DNA of 64,000 nt, taken from the NCBI GenBank assembly GCA_009746045.1, contig RPFO01001880.1:1-64000 (forward strand). The letters run 5' to 3'. The notes beneath the pieces are model-generated. The model ran no database searches, was not told where the DNA came from, and saw only the letters and a list, made by a program, of their open reading frames with translations. The position numbers and the translations under genes are program-made. Positions 43,050 to 55,348 of the stretch are shown one piece after another. Within the stretch, counting starts at the first letter, position 1. Each line of letters begins with the position of its first letter. The stretch is from Mesostigma viride. Taxonomy: Eukaryota > Streptophyta > Mesostigmatophyceae > Mesostigmatales > Mesostigmataceae.

Positions 43050-46000
43050 ATGGCGGATATTCCGGGTACATAAGCCTGTCACAATGAAGATTATGGTGGT
43101 TATGCGTTAGTGTCGTTTGGCTTTGTAGGCTAGTCTGTGGCTTCGGGCTAGTTTCCGTAGCTAACCGCGGCTTCTTGCCATTTACCCGTGATTGGTATCT
43201 GCATGTGCCCTTGTGTATTGCAGTCCGCTCATTTGCGTCGGCAGCAGCCACCTCTGACGTAGTGAAGCCGTTGTCGGTTGTCCAGATAGATGGGCAGGTG
43301 AGGATCGACGGGCCGGAGGCACTTACTACTTAGCATGTGATTAAGGGTGGCGTATTTATGCGCATGCCATCTTCGTTGTAGGCGCATGTAGGCTGCCTAC
43401 GGCGGTTTACGGGTTTTCCAGTGAGGTTGATGCCAGGGTTTTCCGATCAAGTTTTTTCGTGGGGGCTACACCGATGGAATTTGGAATGCCTTAAACGGAA
43501 AATAGGACTTCAATACTAGCGGCTGCATATATTATCCTTTGTGGGAAGGCTAGACTTTATAGCACGCTTTGCAGGTTATATCCCACCCCGAAGATCGCCA
43601 CCGTGGAAGATAGCTTTCATGTGCCGTGGAATTGCTGGGTCTGTGCGTTTGGTAAGCGATTCTGAGGCCTACCGTGGGACCCGAAAACCGCGTGCTTTTT
43701 CACCCGCAGGCTATCCTGAAGATCATGAAGCATTGCAAGGAGTGCATGCCATCACTAGTCACGGGTCAACTGCTGGGTTTAGACATCGGGGCGACGTTGG
43801 AAGTAACAAACTGCTTCCCTTTCCCTGTAAGTACCTGCCCTTACCTGCTCCGTGGTCTCACATGCACCACTCTGGTGGTCAAGCATGGCAACACCAAGCA
43901 TGCTTCCACCTGCCTCATGCCTAGGTGTGACATAGTACTTTTATCACTATGCGACGGCGGTGTGGCCTTTGCTGTAAATGTGGTCGTTCTTTGTTTCTCC
44001 CCATGGCTCAGTTGTTTAGCTTATCACACCATGAAGGTTCTCCATTCCCAGACGTAGCCTGTCTGCCCTGTACTTGTGTGGGAACCCAAAGTGTACAAGT
44101 AGCCTGTCCATATTTCTTTGTTGGTTGCATTGTCCGCCAGCCCTGTTCATGGAAGGAATGATCCGCTTCTGTATGCCTTCCTGCCTGCCGTAAGCAGATG
44201 AATCGAGAGCAATAACACATTTGGTACAATCAGTGATCGTGAAGTAGATTAAGTTACTATCTGTTTGTCCCTGCGGCCATGTGTTCCTGTTTTCCCTTGT
44301 GGATGCTGCTATTGTCATGTCCGCGGCTTACAGTACGTCCTAGAGCACATGAAGCATGTCGTAACAAGTGTTGAAGCATAAAGAGTTTTTTACTCAGGAA
44401 CGGAACTGCAGAAAATTATCCGACGTTTGGCATTGGAAGTGTGACTTTTTGTGTGTGTGTGATGATCGCCACAGGTACAAATGCCACGTCGCCACAGAAA
44501 TTCGCCACAGAAATACTGTGTCAACAGTTCTGTATTTTTCTATCACCTCATCATTGTGGGCTCTATATACTCTATTACGTTTTACTGATAAGTTTTACTA
44601 TTCATTCGTTCATGTGATTTATTGTTTTATCATGTATTTTATTTATTCTCATGTGGATTATTCCTCTGTTCTTATTTCATGTTTGGCCTCCCCCAGAGCC
44701 AGGGCGAGGACGAGGACGACGCGGGGGAGTCGGACGGCGCCAACTATCAGCTGGAGATGATGCGCTGCCTGCGCGAGGTCAACGTGGACAACAACACGGT
44801 CGGATGGTGTGTGGGGGGAGCCACGTAGACAACACGTTGGTATATTGTGATGGTGAGGGTCATGTGGACAACAACACGGTCGGATGGTGAGAGCTCAGAG
44901 CAGCAAGAAGAATGCCATGCGCCGTCCCCACTAGTTAAACAGTTGGTGGTGATTATGGTCGATGTGGGTGTACTTGGATTCGACATGGTTGACAAGGGCG
45001 GTACTAGGGTTAGAAAGCAGTACTTTTGACACAAGTTCACAAGCAAAGAGGACTCCTAATCCTAAGTTTGCCCAAACGATACCCATGGCCTGCACTGACG
45101 TTACCTCCACTCCTACCTGCTATCTCCACTCCTTCCCAGTACTGCTCCCCCAACATCTTAGGGAGATGGCCAGTGAGGTCTGGAGTCCTTGAAACTGCTC
45201 GCGCATGCATTTTGCGGATGCTTTGCTTGACAAGTTACCCCCCCCCCCCCCCTCGTTTGCTGCCTGCTGGATGCTCCACCTGCCCATCCCTTGACCCCAT
45301 GTGGCCACCCCTGCAGGTACCAATCCACCTACATGGGCTCGTTCCAAACTGTGGAGCTGATCGAAACATTCTTGAATTACCAGGTGCGTGGCACATTCTT
45401 GGATGACAGGCTACGTGACACATTCTTGAATAGCCAGGTGGCTGACCATGGGGGAAGGACTATGAGGGAAGGAGGGATAGAGCAGAATTATAGTGGAGGT
45501 TGATGTGCGTGTGAGCATCATCCGCGTCACTGGTTGCGCGCCCTCTCACAGACCTCTTTACCCACTCCCCATGCCCTACTTGTTGCCCCGCGTCTCCTTC
45601 CTCTTTGAGTAAATCATCGAGGGCTGTGTGTGAGCATCATCTTACCTGCCCGCCCTCACCCTCCGCTGTATCTGCTCTTCTCATTCTATTTATGGACCCG
45701 CTTCTCCCCCCCCCCCGCAGGAGAACATCAAGCGCTGCGTGTGCATCATTTACGACCCCCTGCGCTCCAGCCAGGGTGTACTGGCCATGAAGGCGCTGCG
45801 GCTCACCGACAAGTTTATGGACCTCTACCGGACACAGAACTTTAACTATGAAAAGTAGGTGGGAGAAGACAAGTTTGTGGTCTTCTACTGAAAGTTTGCG
45901 GAATTGTTTTCTACTTAAGTAGGTGCAAGCAGGGGGCAGACGTAGACAGGCGAACAGGGATCATGCTACCTCTTCCTTTCGCAGTAGAGGACAAAAGCAT

Positions 46001-49000
46001 GCATTCCAGACAACATTAGTGTACAGAAACCAGCTGACTGCCCACTGACTTGTACCGGACTCGCTTGCTTTGGCTGGCTTGTGTGTGTGCTTGTGCTTTT
46101 CTTATTGTGTGTGTGCATGTGTGTCTGTCCCTGCGTCTTTCGGACCATGACGTGGGCGTGACCGGGCACGTGCCGCGGCGTGCGGTGTCGCAGCATTAGC
46201 AAATCGGGGATGACGTACCAGAACATCTTTGAGGAAATCCCGGTATGTCCCTTCCCCTGTTCCACGCTCCATTCATCAATCGCCGAGTGCTTTGCATGCG
46301 CAAGATTTCCTTGGGCAAGTCTTCTCCTGGCATGTGTCCCTTGCTTCTTTCTTAGAAGTACCCCTGAAGTGTCTATCGCGGTGTTGCTGCGCGCGCCAGA
46401 TTTCTATTTTAACTAGCGTGAGTGTCTCCTGGTCTTCTGGTGCCCTGGTATCCTGCTGTATCCTGCTGTCTCTCACAAGTTTCCTAACCGCCTACCTGGT
46501 AGTCGTTTCGTGTGTGTGCTTGCCCGATCTCATTAGAGTACATGCCTTTAGAGTACCTATCTCTTCATACATTTTTCCTCACCGTTGTTCCGCTATCGTT
46601 TCGTGCGTTGCGTGCGCCAGATCTCCATCAAGAACTCGGCGCTGCACGCCGCACTGATGGCCGACATGTGCTCCAAGTCGACCGCGACGCGGGTGGGTGG
46701 GCACAGGATTGTTACTCACTTTTAAACAAAATATAGAGCCTCCCTGTGCTGTACCCATGTTATCCAGCTGATGTACTCTGATCCATGGTGGTCGCCATGC
46801 ACTCGTTCATTAGTTATCAGTAATGACAGTTACCTGGTACAAGAAAACAAATTGTGATCACTCTTCTGCCGTAGCTATGATGGTTTGTTAGTGATGGTCT
46901 GTGGATGGATTGTTAGTGAGTGTTTGATGGACAGTGAGCTACTCGAGAAGTGGCTTGAGAACTGGACAACCGTCACCTAGTCCATGACAGTACTTGTCGA
47001 AGCGGTCTGTGATCGCGACCTGTCCTCGTTTGACAAGGTCCGTTGGTAATGACAATTTTTTGTGGCGAACTTATTAACGATTTTTGGTGGCGTTTGACAA
47101 GGTCCGTTGGTAATGACGATTGGTGGCTGCTGGCGCACGGACCACTCCAGTGTGGTATGTAAATGCCTGGGAAGCGTCTTAAGAGGCAGCTAGACAGTTG
47201 AATTGCTTCCCCTTTTCCTTCCCTTATTCTCCCCCCTACCCCCCTCCCTCTTCCCGTCTCCCACACACACACACGCAGTGCGACCTGGACCGGCTGTCGC
47301 TCTCGACCAACCCGTTCCTGGAGAAGAACATTGAGTTTGTGCTCGAGTGTATGGACGACCTGTCGCTGGAGCAGCAGAAGTTCGCCTACTACCAGCGCAA
47401 CCTCGCGCGCCAGGCGCAGCAGCAGCAGCAGTTCCTGCAGAAGAGGAGGTGGGTGGTAGGCAAGCACGGCTTGCTCTGGTGAACAATCTTGGTGCTAATG
47501 TTGTTTAGAGTGCCATTCTTTTGGGGTGATATTGTTTAGAGTCCCATGTTGTGCTGCTTGCATGTCTCAAGAGCGCCTCGAGGGCGGAGATTCCCTGCAG
47601 CCGTATTTTCTCTGGATGGCGTCGCCGTCCTGCAGTCACCATGTTGCGGCCTCTCCACAAACTCTAGGTGTGTTCGTGCCTGCCCACGGCGCTCCCGGAC
47701 GACGGATCACAATGGGCCAGAGCGGAGAGGGATATGGTGCTATCCCTTTTGTACGCAAACGCTGCCATCTCACTACCTCACTTGCTGTTGCAACGGGATT
47801 CCCCCGCGTGCGTTGATCACGAATGGCGCGCTTAGGGCAGAGAAGGCGTAGAAATTTTCCTGTGGTGGAGATCGTTTGGTTGGAACTCTTACACAGGGTT
47901 TGTGTTGTTGTTTTTTCCATGCTTGCGTTGGTGAATATGATTGCTATGGTGCCCACAGGGCGGAGAATGCACAGAAGCGCGCGCACGGCGAGGAGGTGCT
48001 GCCGGAGGAGGACCCAAACAACCCGATCTTCAAGCCCATCCCGGAGCCCAGCCGACTGGACGCGTACCTCATCACCAATCAGATCAGCAGCTACTGCGGC
48101 CAGATCAGCAAGTGAGTGTGGCGCGCCGTGTAGTGGGATGATGAATCGATAGAGGTTAGAGCAGGTTGTGTGGGACATGTACCTCATGACCAAGCCAGAT
48201 CAGGAGCTACTGTGCGTGGCCAGATCAGAAAGTGAGTGCGGCGGCACCGTTTGTAGGGTGGGACGGTGGATGGGGTGGGGGTTATGGAAGCAGTGAGCGT
48301 GGGAAGCGCCCAGTTACCCATGGAGCTAACAACCACTGCCGCCAAGTCGTCAAATGTGACAACACGGGATATAATGAGTGGGGATGTTGTATGGGCACGT
48401 CATGTAGGAAATTTTGCACGTAAAATAGGAAATTCTGGAGTTGTTTCTTTTACTGTGTGCTCACAGTTTACTGTGTTAAGTGGCAGACGAGGAGGGCATT
48501 CGTATATGTGTGCCTTGCTAAGTAGAACAGCGAGCCATGTTGATCATTGGGCAAAATGGCCGCTTGTAAGAATTGGTCGTTGGGCAGGTGCACAGTAATG
48601 TAGTTTTCTTTTTGCTGCTGATGTAATGTACAAAGTGGGATTCAGCATTCTGACGTCACAGTGCATGCTGATCTCTTTGCATCTGTTGCGGGGGAGACTG
48701 GGAAGGGGGGGTTCAGTCGATCTGCATAGGTCTGGTGGCAAGGAATGTGTGTCGAGGAATGCGTGTCATGGTTGGTTGCAGTTAGTCACGGATCGTGCTC
48801 TGGTGTATTTGTTTAACAAAGAGATGCATGTAGACTAATTCATAGTGGTGTAGAACAGGCCAAGTGTCTCAGGGTGATTGGGTTAATGATCCCTGTGTGT
48901 CTAGCCCGGACCTCTGGAGTACATACACTTGTTTGGAGCTGCTATAGTGTTTCCTTAGCTCATTCCTCGGATTTTCTAATCTCGTTCGCCTTGCTTGACA

Positions 49001-49166
49001 GTCAACAGCACGGGCAGCATGTGGGATGGCTGAACTTGCCTGGGTGGAGATTTTTCCTGCTGTGGTGGCTGCTCTCTTTGTGGGTCGTTCTGTTTTGTGC
49101 AGCTTCTCGTCGGAGAGCTTGTCCAAACTGTGCTTGATGCAGAGCGTGCGCGTCAGCGACCACTAG
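43050..49166 (+). CDS. EIF3H: Eukaryotic translation initiation factor 3 subunit H
   Basis: MPN-domain subunit of eIF3; works in translation initiation in the cytosol and lacks the JAMM metalloprotease site. Eleven coding exons: 43050-43065, 43224-43297, 43710-43826, 44697-44806, 45317-45383, 45721-45854, 46194-46242, 46621-46692, 47279-47448, 47959-48111, 49103-49166. All joins keep frame and give 341 residues, close to the 337 of Arabidopsis eIF3h. Diagnostic peptides: SVVQIDGQAILKIMKHCKE, VTGQLLGLDIG and EVTNCFPFP; NYQLEMMRCLREVNVDNNTV; YQSTYMGSFQTVELIETF; NIKRCVCIIYDP; YQNIFEEIP; CMDDLSLEQQKFAYYQRNLA; EEDPNNPIFKPIPEPSRLDA; LITNQISSYCGQI. Exon 1 has only 16 coding bases (MADIP) and is inferred from the ATG, donor and phase; the rest is very secure. 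An AATAAA lies at 49528. Confidence 0.95.
43298..43709. other. eIF3h intron 2
   Basis: Intron bounded by GTGAGG and TTTTTCACCCGCAG. No echo of exon 2 seen. Confidence 0.6.
43827..44696. other. eIF3h intron 3
   Basis: 870-bp intron bounded by GTAAGT and CTCCCCCAG. Open frames on both strands lack motifs. No other gene seen. Confidence 0.6.
44820..44892 (+). repeat. Two echoes of the 3' end of eIF3h exon 4
   Basis: A 26-bp block at 44864-44889 beginning GTGGACAACAACACGGTCGG and ending ATGGTG is identical to the exon 4 end and donor. A weaker copy, GTAGACAACACGTTGG, lies between. Both are in the downstream intron. Confidence 0.9.
45388..45446 (+). repeat. Two echoes of the 3' end of eIF3h exon 5
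   Basis: The exon ends ACATTCTTGAATTACCAG followed by the donor. Copies CACATTCTTGGATGACAGGC and CACATTCTTGAATAGCCAGG (again followed by TG) follow immediately in the intron, about 30 bp apart. Confidence 0.88.
45867..45930 (+). repeat. Echo of the 3' end of eIF3h exon 6
   Basis: GACAAGTTTGTGGTCTTCTAC repeats GACAAGTTTATGGACCTCTAC of the exon, and AAGTAGGTGCAAG repeats the donor AAGTAGGTGGGAG. Confidence 0.82.
46693..47278. other. eIF3h intron 8
   Basis: Intron with a duplicated stretch (TTGACAAGGTCCGTTGGTAA at about 47030 and 47094) and a (CA)n pyrimidine-rich acceptor region. No other gene seen. Confidence 0.55.
47449..47958. other. eIF3h intron 9
   Basis: Intron with one short duplication, ATTGTTTAGAGTCCCAT against GTTGTTTAGAGTGCCAT. 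No other gene seen. Confidence 0.55.
48179..48243 (+). repeat. Echo of the 3' end of eIF3h exon 10
   Basis: About 60 bp copies the exon end and donor: TACCTCATGACCAAGCCAGATCA, GGAGCTACTG, GGCCAGATCAGAAAGTGAGTG against the exon TACCTCATCACCAATCAGATCA, GCAGCTACTG, GGCCAGATCAGCAAGTGAGTG. The donor is intact, so an alternative splice site is possible. Confidence 0.92.
48244..49102. other. eIF3h intron 10, remainder
   Basis: Unique sequence; no gene or repeat of note. Confidence 0.5.
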
Positions 49167-52100
49167 ACCGGGCCCGCCGTGACTTGCGGAATGCCAGGAC
49201 TGGAACTAAACCATGCCCAACACGGCGCAGTTATCTTCAACAGAGATAAATTGAACTGTACACAATGCGCAAGTGCGGCAATATCTTTCGCAGCTACTGC
49301 TGATTTCTGCAGTGGCTAGCATAGTCATGGATGCTTCTGCAGCACAAGTTCGGGCTTATTCCTCTGGCCTTATGGCTGGTGTGCTCTTCCAGATAGCCTC
49401 CACCAGAATAAGAACACGGTTGTTTACAAGGGGCGTCAACTAGGGAGTTATATGCTGGGATCATAAAGCAAGCAATAATGCTCGTATTTTCTAGGTTAGA
49501 ATTTTCATTCATAACATGCAATAAGACAATAAAGCTATTTATCGCTAATTTTTTTCTTACTCTAGCACGGAAGTTGCCATGTTTCATCACGCAGTTCTAA
49601 TCATGCAAATGATGAGGAGGACGATAGGCAGTCCAGGTGCCCGCGGTTTCTGCCCGTCGCGGTGGGACGCCCGGTCCTGGGACGGGGAACCATATTTTCC
49701 AACCAGCACTGTCGTCCATCAGGCATGCGCCAGTCACCCGCGATCGCGTTTGTTCGGTAAGTGTAGCCGCTCGCCAGAACAGACTCCAGCACGCCAGTGC
49801 GGGCGTGCAGCCGCCCATGCTCATCTTCTGGACGGTATATCTCACATACAGTGACATTCGCTTAGCCCAAAGCCGTTATAGCTGCTCACAGCCACGACTG
49901 CTGCTAATTCCTTGCCCGCGTCGTTTTCCCGGTAACTTTCATCTGCGATGTTAGCCAGTGTTTTATTACAACGCGATACATCGCGTCAACTGTAGGGTTA
50001 GAACGCGTTGTATCGCGTTGTAATCTGACACGTGGCAGACACAGTAGATACAAGATTTTCGGTCTGAAACTTGATGGACGGACTACTTACATCCCGTAGA
50101 AGTCAAGAAAAAATCCTGGTATTTTTTGGATTTTTTTTGTGACAGCTGCAAACAAATATGTACCGCTGAAATCAGGCATTTTCACGGGACGAAGGTGCAG
50201 ACGACGGCGATGGCAGCAGGTAGATCTCGCCAGTTTTCGCGCGAATTTCAGTGGCTGTTGGGTGGCACGACCATGATGATGCGTTCAAAGGTTGATGAAA
50301 AGGTTTCTACAAGCTTGTCGAGACACTGGGGCAAATGAAACGTAGATTTTTCTAGTTTCTCACCCAACTTGTATCCGGAAACCCTGGAAACAGGCATTCA
50401 TATTATCACGGCAAGACTCGGGTCGGATGCGGCATCATGCTTGGTATTTCCATGGTGTGTCGACTTCTTAACACATGTTCATTCATTCCGAACGCCCGGA
50501 CTCTCGTCTTCCCGCACCCATTTTTTCGCTCCGAAATCGGTTATATGTTTGGTCGAGGTACCTACTTTCCCGCCATTATACCCGGTACCCGGGTACGGAA
50601 TCCGGGTACCATGTGCCGGTACCACGGGTCGGGTACATCATGCCGGGTACGGTCCACATGGGGTACGGTCCATATAGTGCCCCCCCCCCCCCCCCCGGTA
50701 CCTCGGTTATAGTATATTGGTCCTAAATTTTGGACAAAGTCCTAAATTAAGGACCGTGGGAGCGCTAACAATAGATATGCCCCCCTGGCTGAACCGAACT
50801 CTTTATTGCTTTATAGCATGGCTATAATGCATCATACAGGATAAAAACAAATGCGGTAAAACAGCGAGAATTGCAGCCTCGCCAAGCGAGCATTCTCTGC
50901 TGAAAAAACTGGGCAATCATGAATGTCGCGTTTGCGTGCCATATCATCCTGGACTGGTCATTACCGCTACTTGGAATGCATCCATTATCAGAAGTAATCA
51001 TGTGTGAGATATGCCACCTAAAATGAGAATGTAAGGTGCGGTCCTTTACGGCACCGCCACCTTCATGACAGGCAATCCGGCCCAATCAGCCGATTCTTGA
51101 GATAATGCTTTATCATCAAAGCAACCAAGAGACATTTCAATTCCAATGAGATACATGACGAATTACAAAGACTGTCGAGTTGTAATGTTGTAGTTATAAG
51201 AGCAGCTGTGAGGCCCCTTGGGTTGCGCCACTGCAGGCCCCTTGTGGCGGCAGTGCGTGTGTTCCCGACCTAGTTCCTACTGGCATTCTTGCCAACGATG
51301 ACCAGGGTGCCCGAAGGCCCTGTCCCTTGTCTCGTTCTCAATCTTACACACATTCTTAACAAAACCAATACATTGTCATATCCGTCAGTCCATCCTCATG
51401 GCAACTGACTGCATGCAACCACTCACGGGGGCTGCTCCGGGCTGCTCGAACTATTTCACCCCATGAAGACAACAAACCAGTTGTGAGGGAGAGAAACGGA
51501 CGAACAACGACCACCATGGTTCGTTGCTCATCCTTCTATACTACTCAAAGCTCAAGCCTGGCGGCTGGCGCCACTAGCGCCACTCTAGACATCAGCCAAT
51601 CATAACATTGTCTAATTTCCGACAAGCTAAACTTCAAGCTTTATCTGTCAAGCGAACACAAATATACAAGGGCAATCTATCGGCCATGCCAGGCACCGCC
51701 TGGGGCTTCCTTGCATTTGTGTCTGATGTTCCACGTTGAAATCCTGAAATTGCACAGCTGCTCAGCGCCTCGCCAGCTTGCTGTGTACCAGCATTCGGCA
51801 AACTGCCCTTGTGACGAATGTCAGTGAAATTCAGGTCCGCCCAAAAGTTCCGTCAGCAAATTCAGCGGACTTGGCGCGAAAGTACAACTGAGATCCGCGG
51901 CGTCAGTATACCGGGCCGCGGTATAGCAACCCGCACAAGGCTGCGGACGTCAGAATTACGCTAAAATCTGGTAGCTACTCGTACCATGGTAGCTAAAATC
52001 TGAATTGCGGACGTGATAGATCACGGACGCGACATGAAGAGCACGAGCGCTCCTCCCACCAAGATTTGCTCCAGCCCCGCATCCTCCCCGAAACTCTCGT

Positions 52101-52738
52101 CTGGCCACAGGCCGGCCGAAAGATCGGGTCCGCTGTCAGGCTCCTGGCAGTTATGGGCTACCCTGGCACCCCGCGCTAGCCATCCCCACGTTAAAGGCAG
52201 ATTCGCGCCTCCACCTGTGATTCTTTCCACCGTAGCCGCTGGCCCTGGCCTGTATGGCTCCTTCCCTGACGTTGTCCGACTTAAAACGCAGCTTCCCCAG
52301 TGTCAGGAAGCTGCTTGCCGCACCCAGGGGTAGAGGGGAATCGTCAGTGGGCCCAGCGCCGGAAATCACACCCTTTTACTCAAATCGTAGAGCCCCCCAC
52401 CCAACAACCATTACCGTGGCCTGTAACGGTTGGTGGAGAACATAAAGAAATTTATTCCAGGCCTCTCCACGCCCGGAGAGGCCGATAGCATCGTCTTACA
52501 TTCAGCGCAGCCGCCATAGCGGCCAGCCGACCTTGCCAGAAAATGCTGGGATCAAGTTGCGAAGCTGAAAAGAGGCCTCCCTACGTCCCCTACTGTACAC
52601 CACTCTAAGTACTGACTATCATTCACATTGCGCCACGCAGGCCTGCCGGCTGGCGCAGGTACAAGGTGTACTGACTGCCCATCACAGTTGCGCCACGCCT
52701 GGCGGCTGGCGCAGGTAGCAAGGTCTAGTGACGTGCGT
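49167..52738. other. Intergenic region after eIF3h
   Basis: No gene recognised. A 15-bp perfect inverted repeat (TTACAACGCGATACA at 49966-49980 and its complement at 50009-50023) could form a hairpin. A GGGTACGG-rich stretch with a C17-18 run lies at about 50575-50700. A 9-bp hairpin (GGCCTCTCC/GGAGAGGCC, 6-nt loop) lies at 52460-52483. A roughly 61-bp direct duplication with TTGCGCCACGC and GGCTGGCGCAGGTA lies at about 52610-52735. Confidence 0.45.
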
Positions 52739-53063
52739 TAGAAGCTACCTAGGCCTGCACTCCGGAACCACACTCAGCCTCGGCACAAAAAGGGCCGGCC
52801 AGTGCATGCGCAGTACCCTCGTGACAAGCGCTAGTCTTACGCTACCTACGGCAGGTCGGTCCCCTTTGAGCCCGTCCACGCGTCATATATAACATGAGCG
52901 AAGCTCAGCAAATCCATGATCCATCCATCCATCCATCCATCCATCCATCCATCCATCCATCCATCCATCCATCCATCCATCCATCCATCCATCCATCCAT
53001 CCATCCATCCATCCATCCATCCATCCATCCATCCATCCATCCATCCATCCATCCATCCATTAA
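52739..53063. repeat. Direct repeat A with (CCAT)n, left copy
   Basis: About 180 bp of unique sequence (AGAAGCTACCTAGGCCTGCA and onward) followed by about 145 bp of (CCAT)n and TTAA. It is repeated with essentially no differences in the unique part at 55349-55665, on the far side of the TTAA element. Confidence 0.92.
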
Positions 53064-55348
53064 GGGGAGGGGACACCCCTAAAGGGCACTTTTCTGGAAA
53101 CCATACCTATGCATGTGCTAAAAATCCAATTATGATTGGGGACCATTAATATGATAAAAAAAAAAATTTCCAGCCACTTGGGGGGGGTACTAGCCCCCAC
53201 AGGGCACCGGTAACGCGCTAAAAATAGAAAAAGACGCTATTCTAGTCACATTTTTCCTAGGGCAGTGGGCAAACATATTGGGACCAAATCATATATTCCC
53301 ATATAGTTCCCTGACTTTTGAGAAATGCTACCTAATTTTGAGCACAAAATAATCATGTTTACACACATTGATGGATTTTCCCGCAAAAAGGGTACTTTTT
53401 TAATGAAAAAAAAAATTATCAAATCATAAACACATGGAATAGGGCCAAATCATATATTCCCAAATACTAGAGGTTGGGGGACATGCAGCCCCAAATTTTC
53501 AGGTCATTCTGACAAGCGCAGCCCTATTTGATGGATATTCCTAGATTGCCACCTGTGACGAAGCTAAGGGAGGTTTTAGCTAGTATTTAACCACACTAAC
53601 ACCCCTTTATACATCTAAGCCTCATGAAAACTGGCCAAACCACATACTACCATTCTCTGCACATATGGTACCTCCTATGTTCAAGGTTTGACGCCATTCT
53701 GACAAGAACTGCCCAAGTTACAACCATTCCAAGACGGCCACCCATGTAGACGCTACAAGGAAATTAGAGTAACCATTTAGCCACACTAGCACCTCCTTCT
53801 TCATCAAAGACATCTGCAAACTGACCAAAGCACACATAATCAACTCTTGCACGCTGACGGCAACGCATGCTCAATGTGGGGGGTCATTGCGACAAGAACT
53901 GCTCAAGTTGATGGGTTTCCTATATGACCACATGACAAGGCGCTAAGGACCACTCAGTAAGTTAGTAACCCCACAGTGCCACTTAATATGCCATCCAACA
54001 TGCACCAAAACCATGCAGAGTATGTTTACAAAGTACAAAGGGGTGGCCACGCACCTCATATGTCTTCATCATCCCTCCAGCATGGCCAGCCTTGTAAATA
54101 TGTGCATAGCCTTGACGATGGTAGCCCTAACATGCCTAAGCGGCATTTCCTATGTTTCTCCCAGGTTAGAGTGTAAGGTTGATGCCAACCAAGCTAATCA
54201 ACACAACAACACCTCCTAAACTGTCCTCCCCGGCATGGATGACAAACTGGGACTATGGAGGGCAAGGAACCAAGTAAGAACATGGTATATATAGCTTGCA
54301 TGCAGTCATGCATGTCAACCATGGTTGGCTCAGCACATTGTAGTCTTGTCACATCATCATAACAAAGGAAAGCTCAAACAACCATTGGTGCCAGCTATCT
54401 ACATGCAGTCACACAAATGCAATATCTCCAACATCATCATCACTATAACACTTCCATCCCTGCACGATAAAATGCAAAGAAACCATTGGCGGCCCTTCAC
54501 CGCATGAGCGCTGTGATGCCGCTGCGGCCTGTGAGGAGAGGGTGCGTCACTCTCAAACAACAAGAAGCGTCCATACGCACAACATCCTTGCCAGAACACG
54601 TTTTATGAAATGCCTTATACCTTCCCGAAGAGCTATAGGCTGCGACTGAAGCGGCCCTGATCACGACATCAACGAAAACAATCTAAAGCTGCCAGGTATT
54701 CGACAACACAACGGCAAGCGACGGCGAGCTAGCTGGCGGAAACTGCCCAAAAAGAACGCAAAAAACCTCGAACGATGAGCTCATAGAAGAAAGCACCGAT
54801 AGCAGATAACGTTCGCGACAAATCTGTACCTTGCCCTCGTAAATCCCTCGCCCAGGCGCGCAACAACAGCCGTTCTTCCATGGACAGGTCAGACACGCAC
54901 TGCGCAGGTCTGAACAATTACTTACCGATAATGGCCGAAAATCTGGCAAAAAGCACCAGCTCGGTTTAGAATTCGATGCAACCGATATTAATGCCTGCTT
55001 CAAGGTCAGAACAGCCCCCAAAACCGCTATTTTACAGCCGCTATCATGAATTCTATTTCATTCCGCGCGACCAAAAAATTCAGATTACCCCCCATGCCGA
55101 TGGCATAAAAAAACAACAGCGATATTGTAAACCAGCTGATTTCCGCCACAAACTAACATCATAAACTCATCTCCTTTTAGATTCGAGTAAAATTTTTGCA
55201 TTTCGCCTGCCCTAGTGTGGTAGTTTCGCCTGAACGCAGTCGCCATGGCCACTTCCGCAAGGGGTGCGCGCACCGTGCACGTGAAATTTGTGACCTTCGG
55301 CTCCGGCGCGAATTTTTTGGCGCCAAAAAATTCGGGGGTGTCCCGTCC
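53064..55348. mobile_element. TTAA-flanked transposon, copy 2, about 2.3 kb
   Basis: The left end GGGGAGGGGACAC follows TTAA. The right end reads GTGTCCCGTCC and lacks the last two C and the TTAA. Both ends and the interior match copy 1 at 61748-63653 in opposite orientation (for example CTAAAAATAGAAAAAGACGC). A perfect 24-bp palindrome (half-site GAATTTTTTGGC) lies near the right end at 55310-55333. No transposase motif is recognisable, so it is probably non-autonomous. Confidence 0.8.

Noticed and set aside
20365-49166. Functional cluster of two USP enzymes and an MPN-domain protein
   Set aside because: eIF3h lacks JAMM catalytic residues and works in translation. Neighbouring genes in a eukaryotic genome of this type need no shared function.
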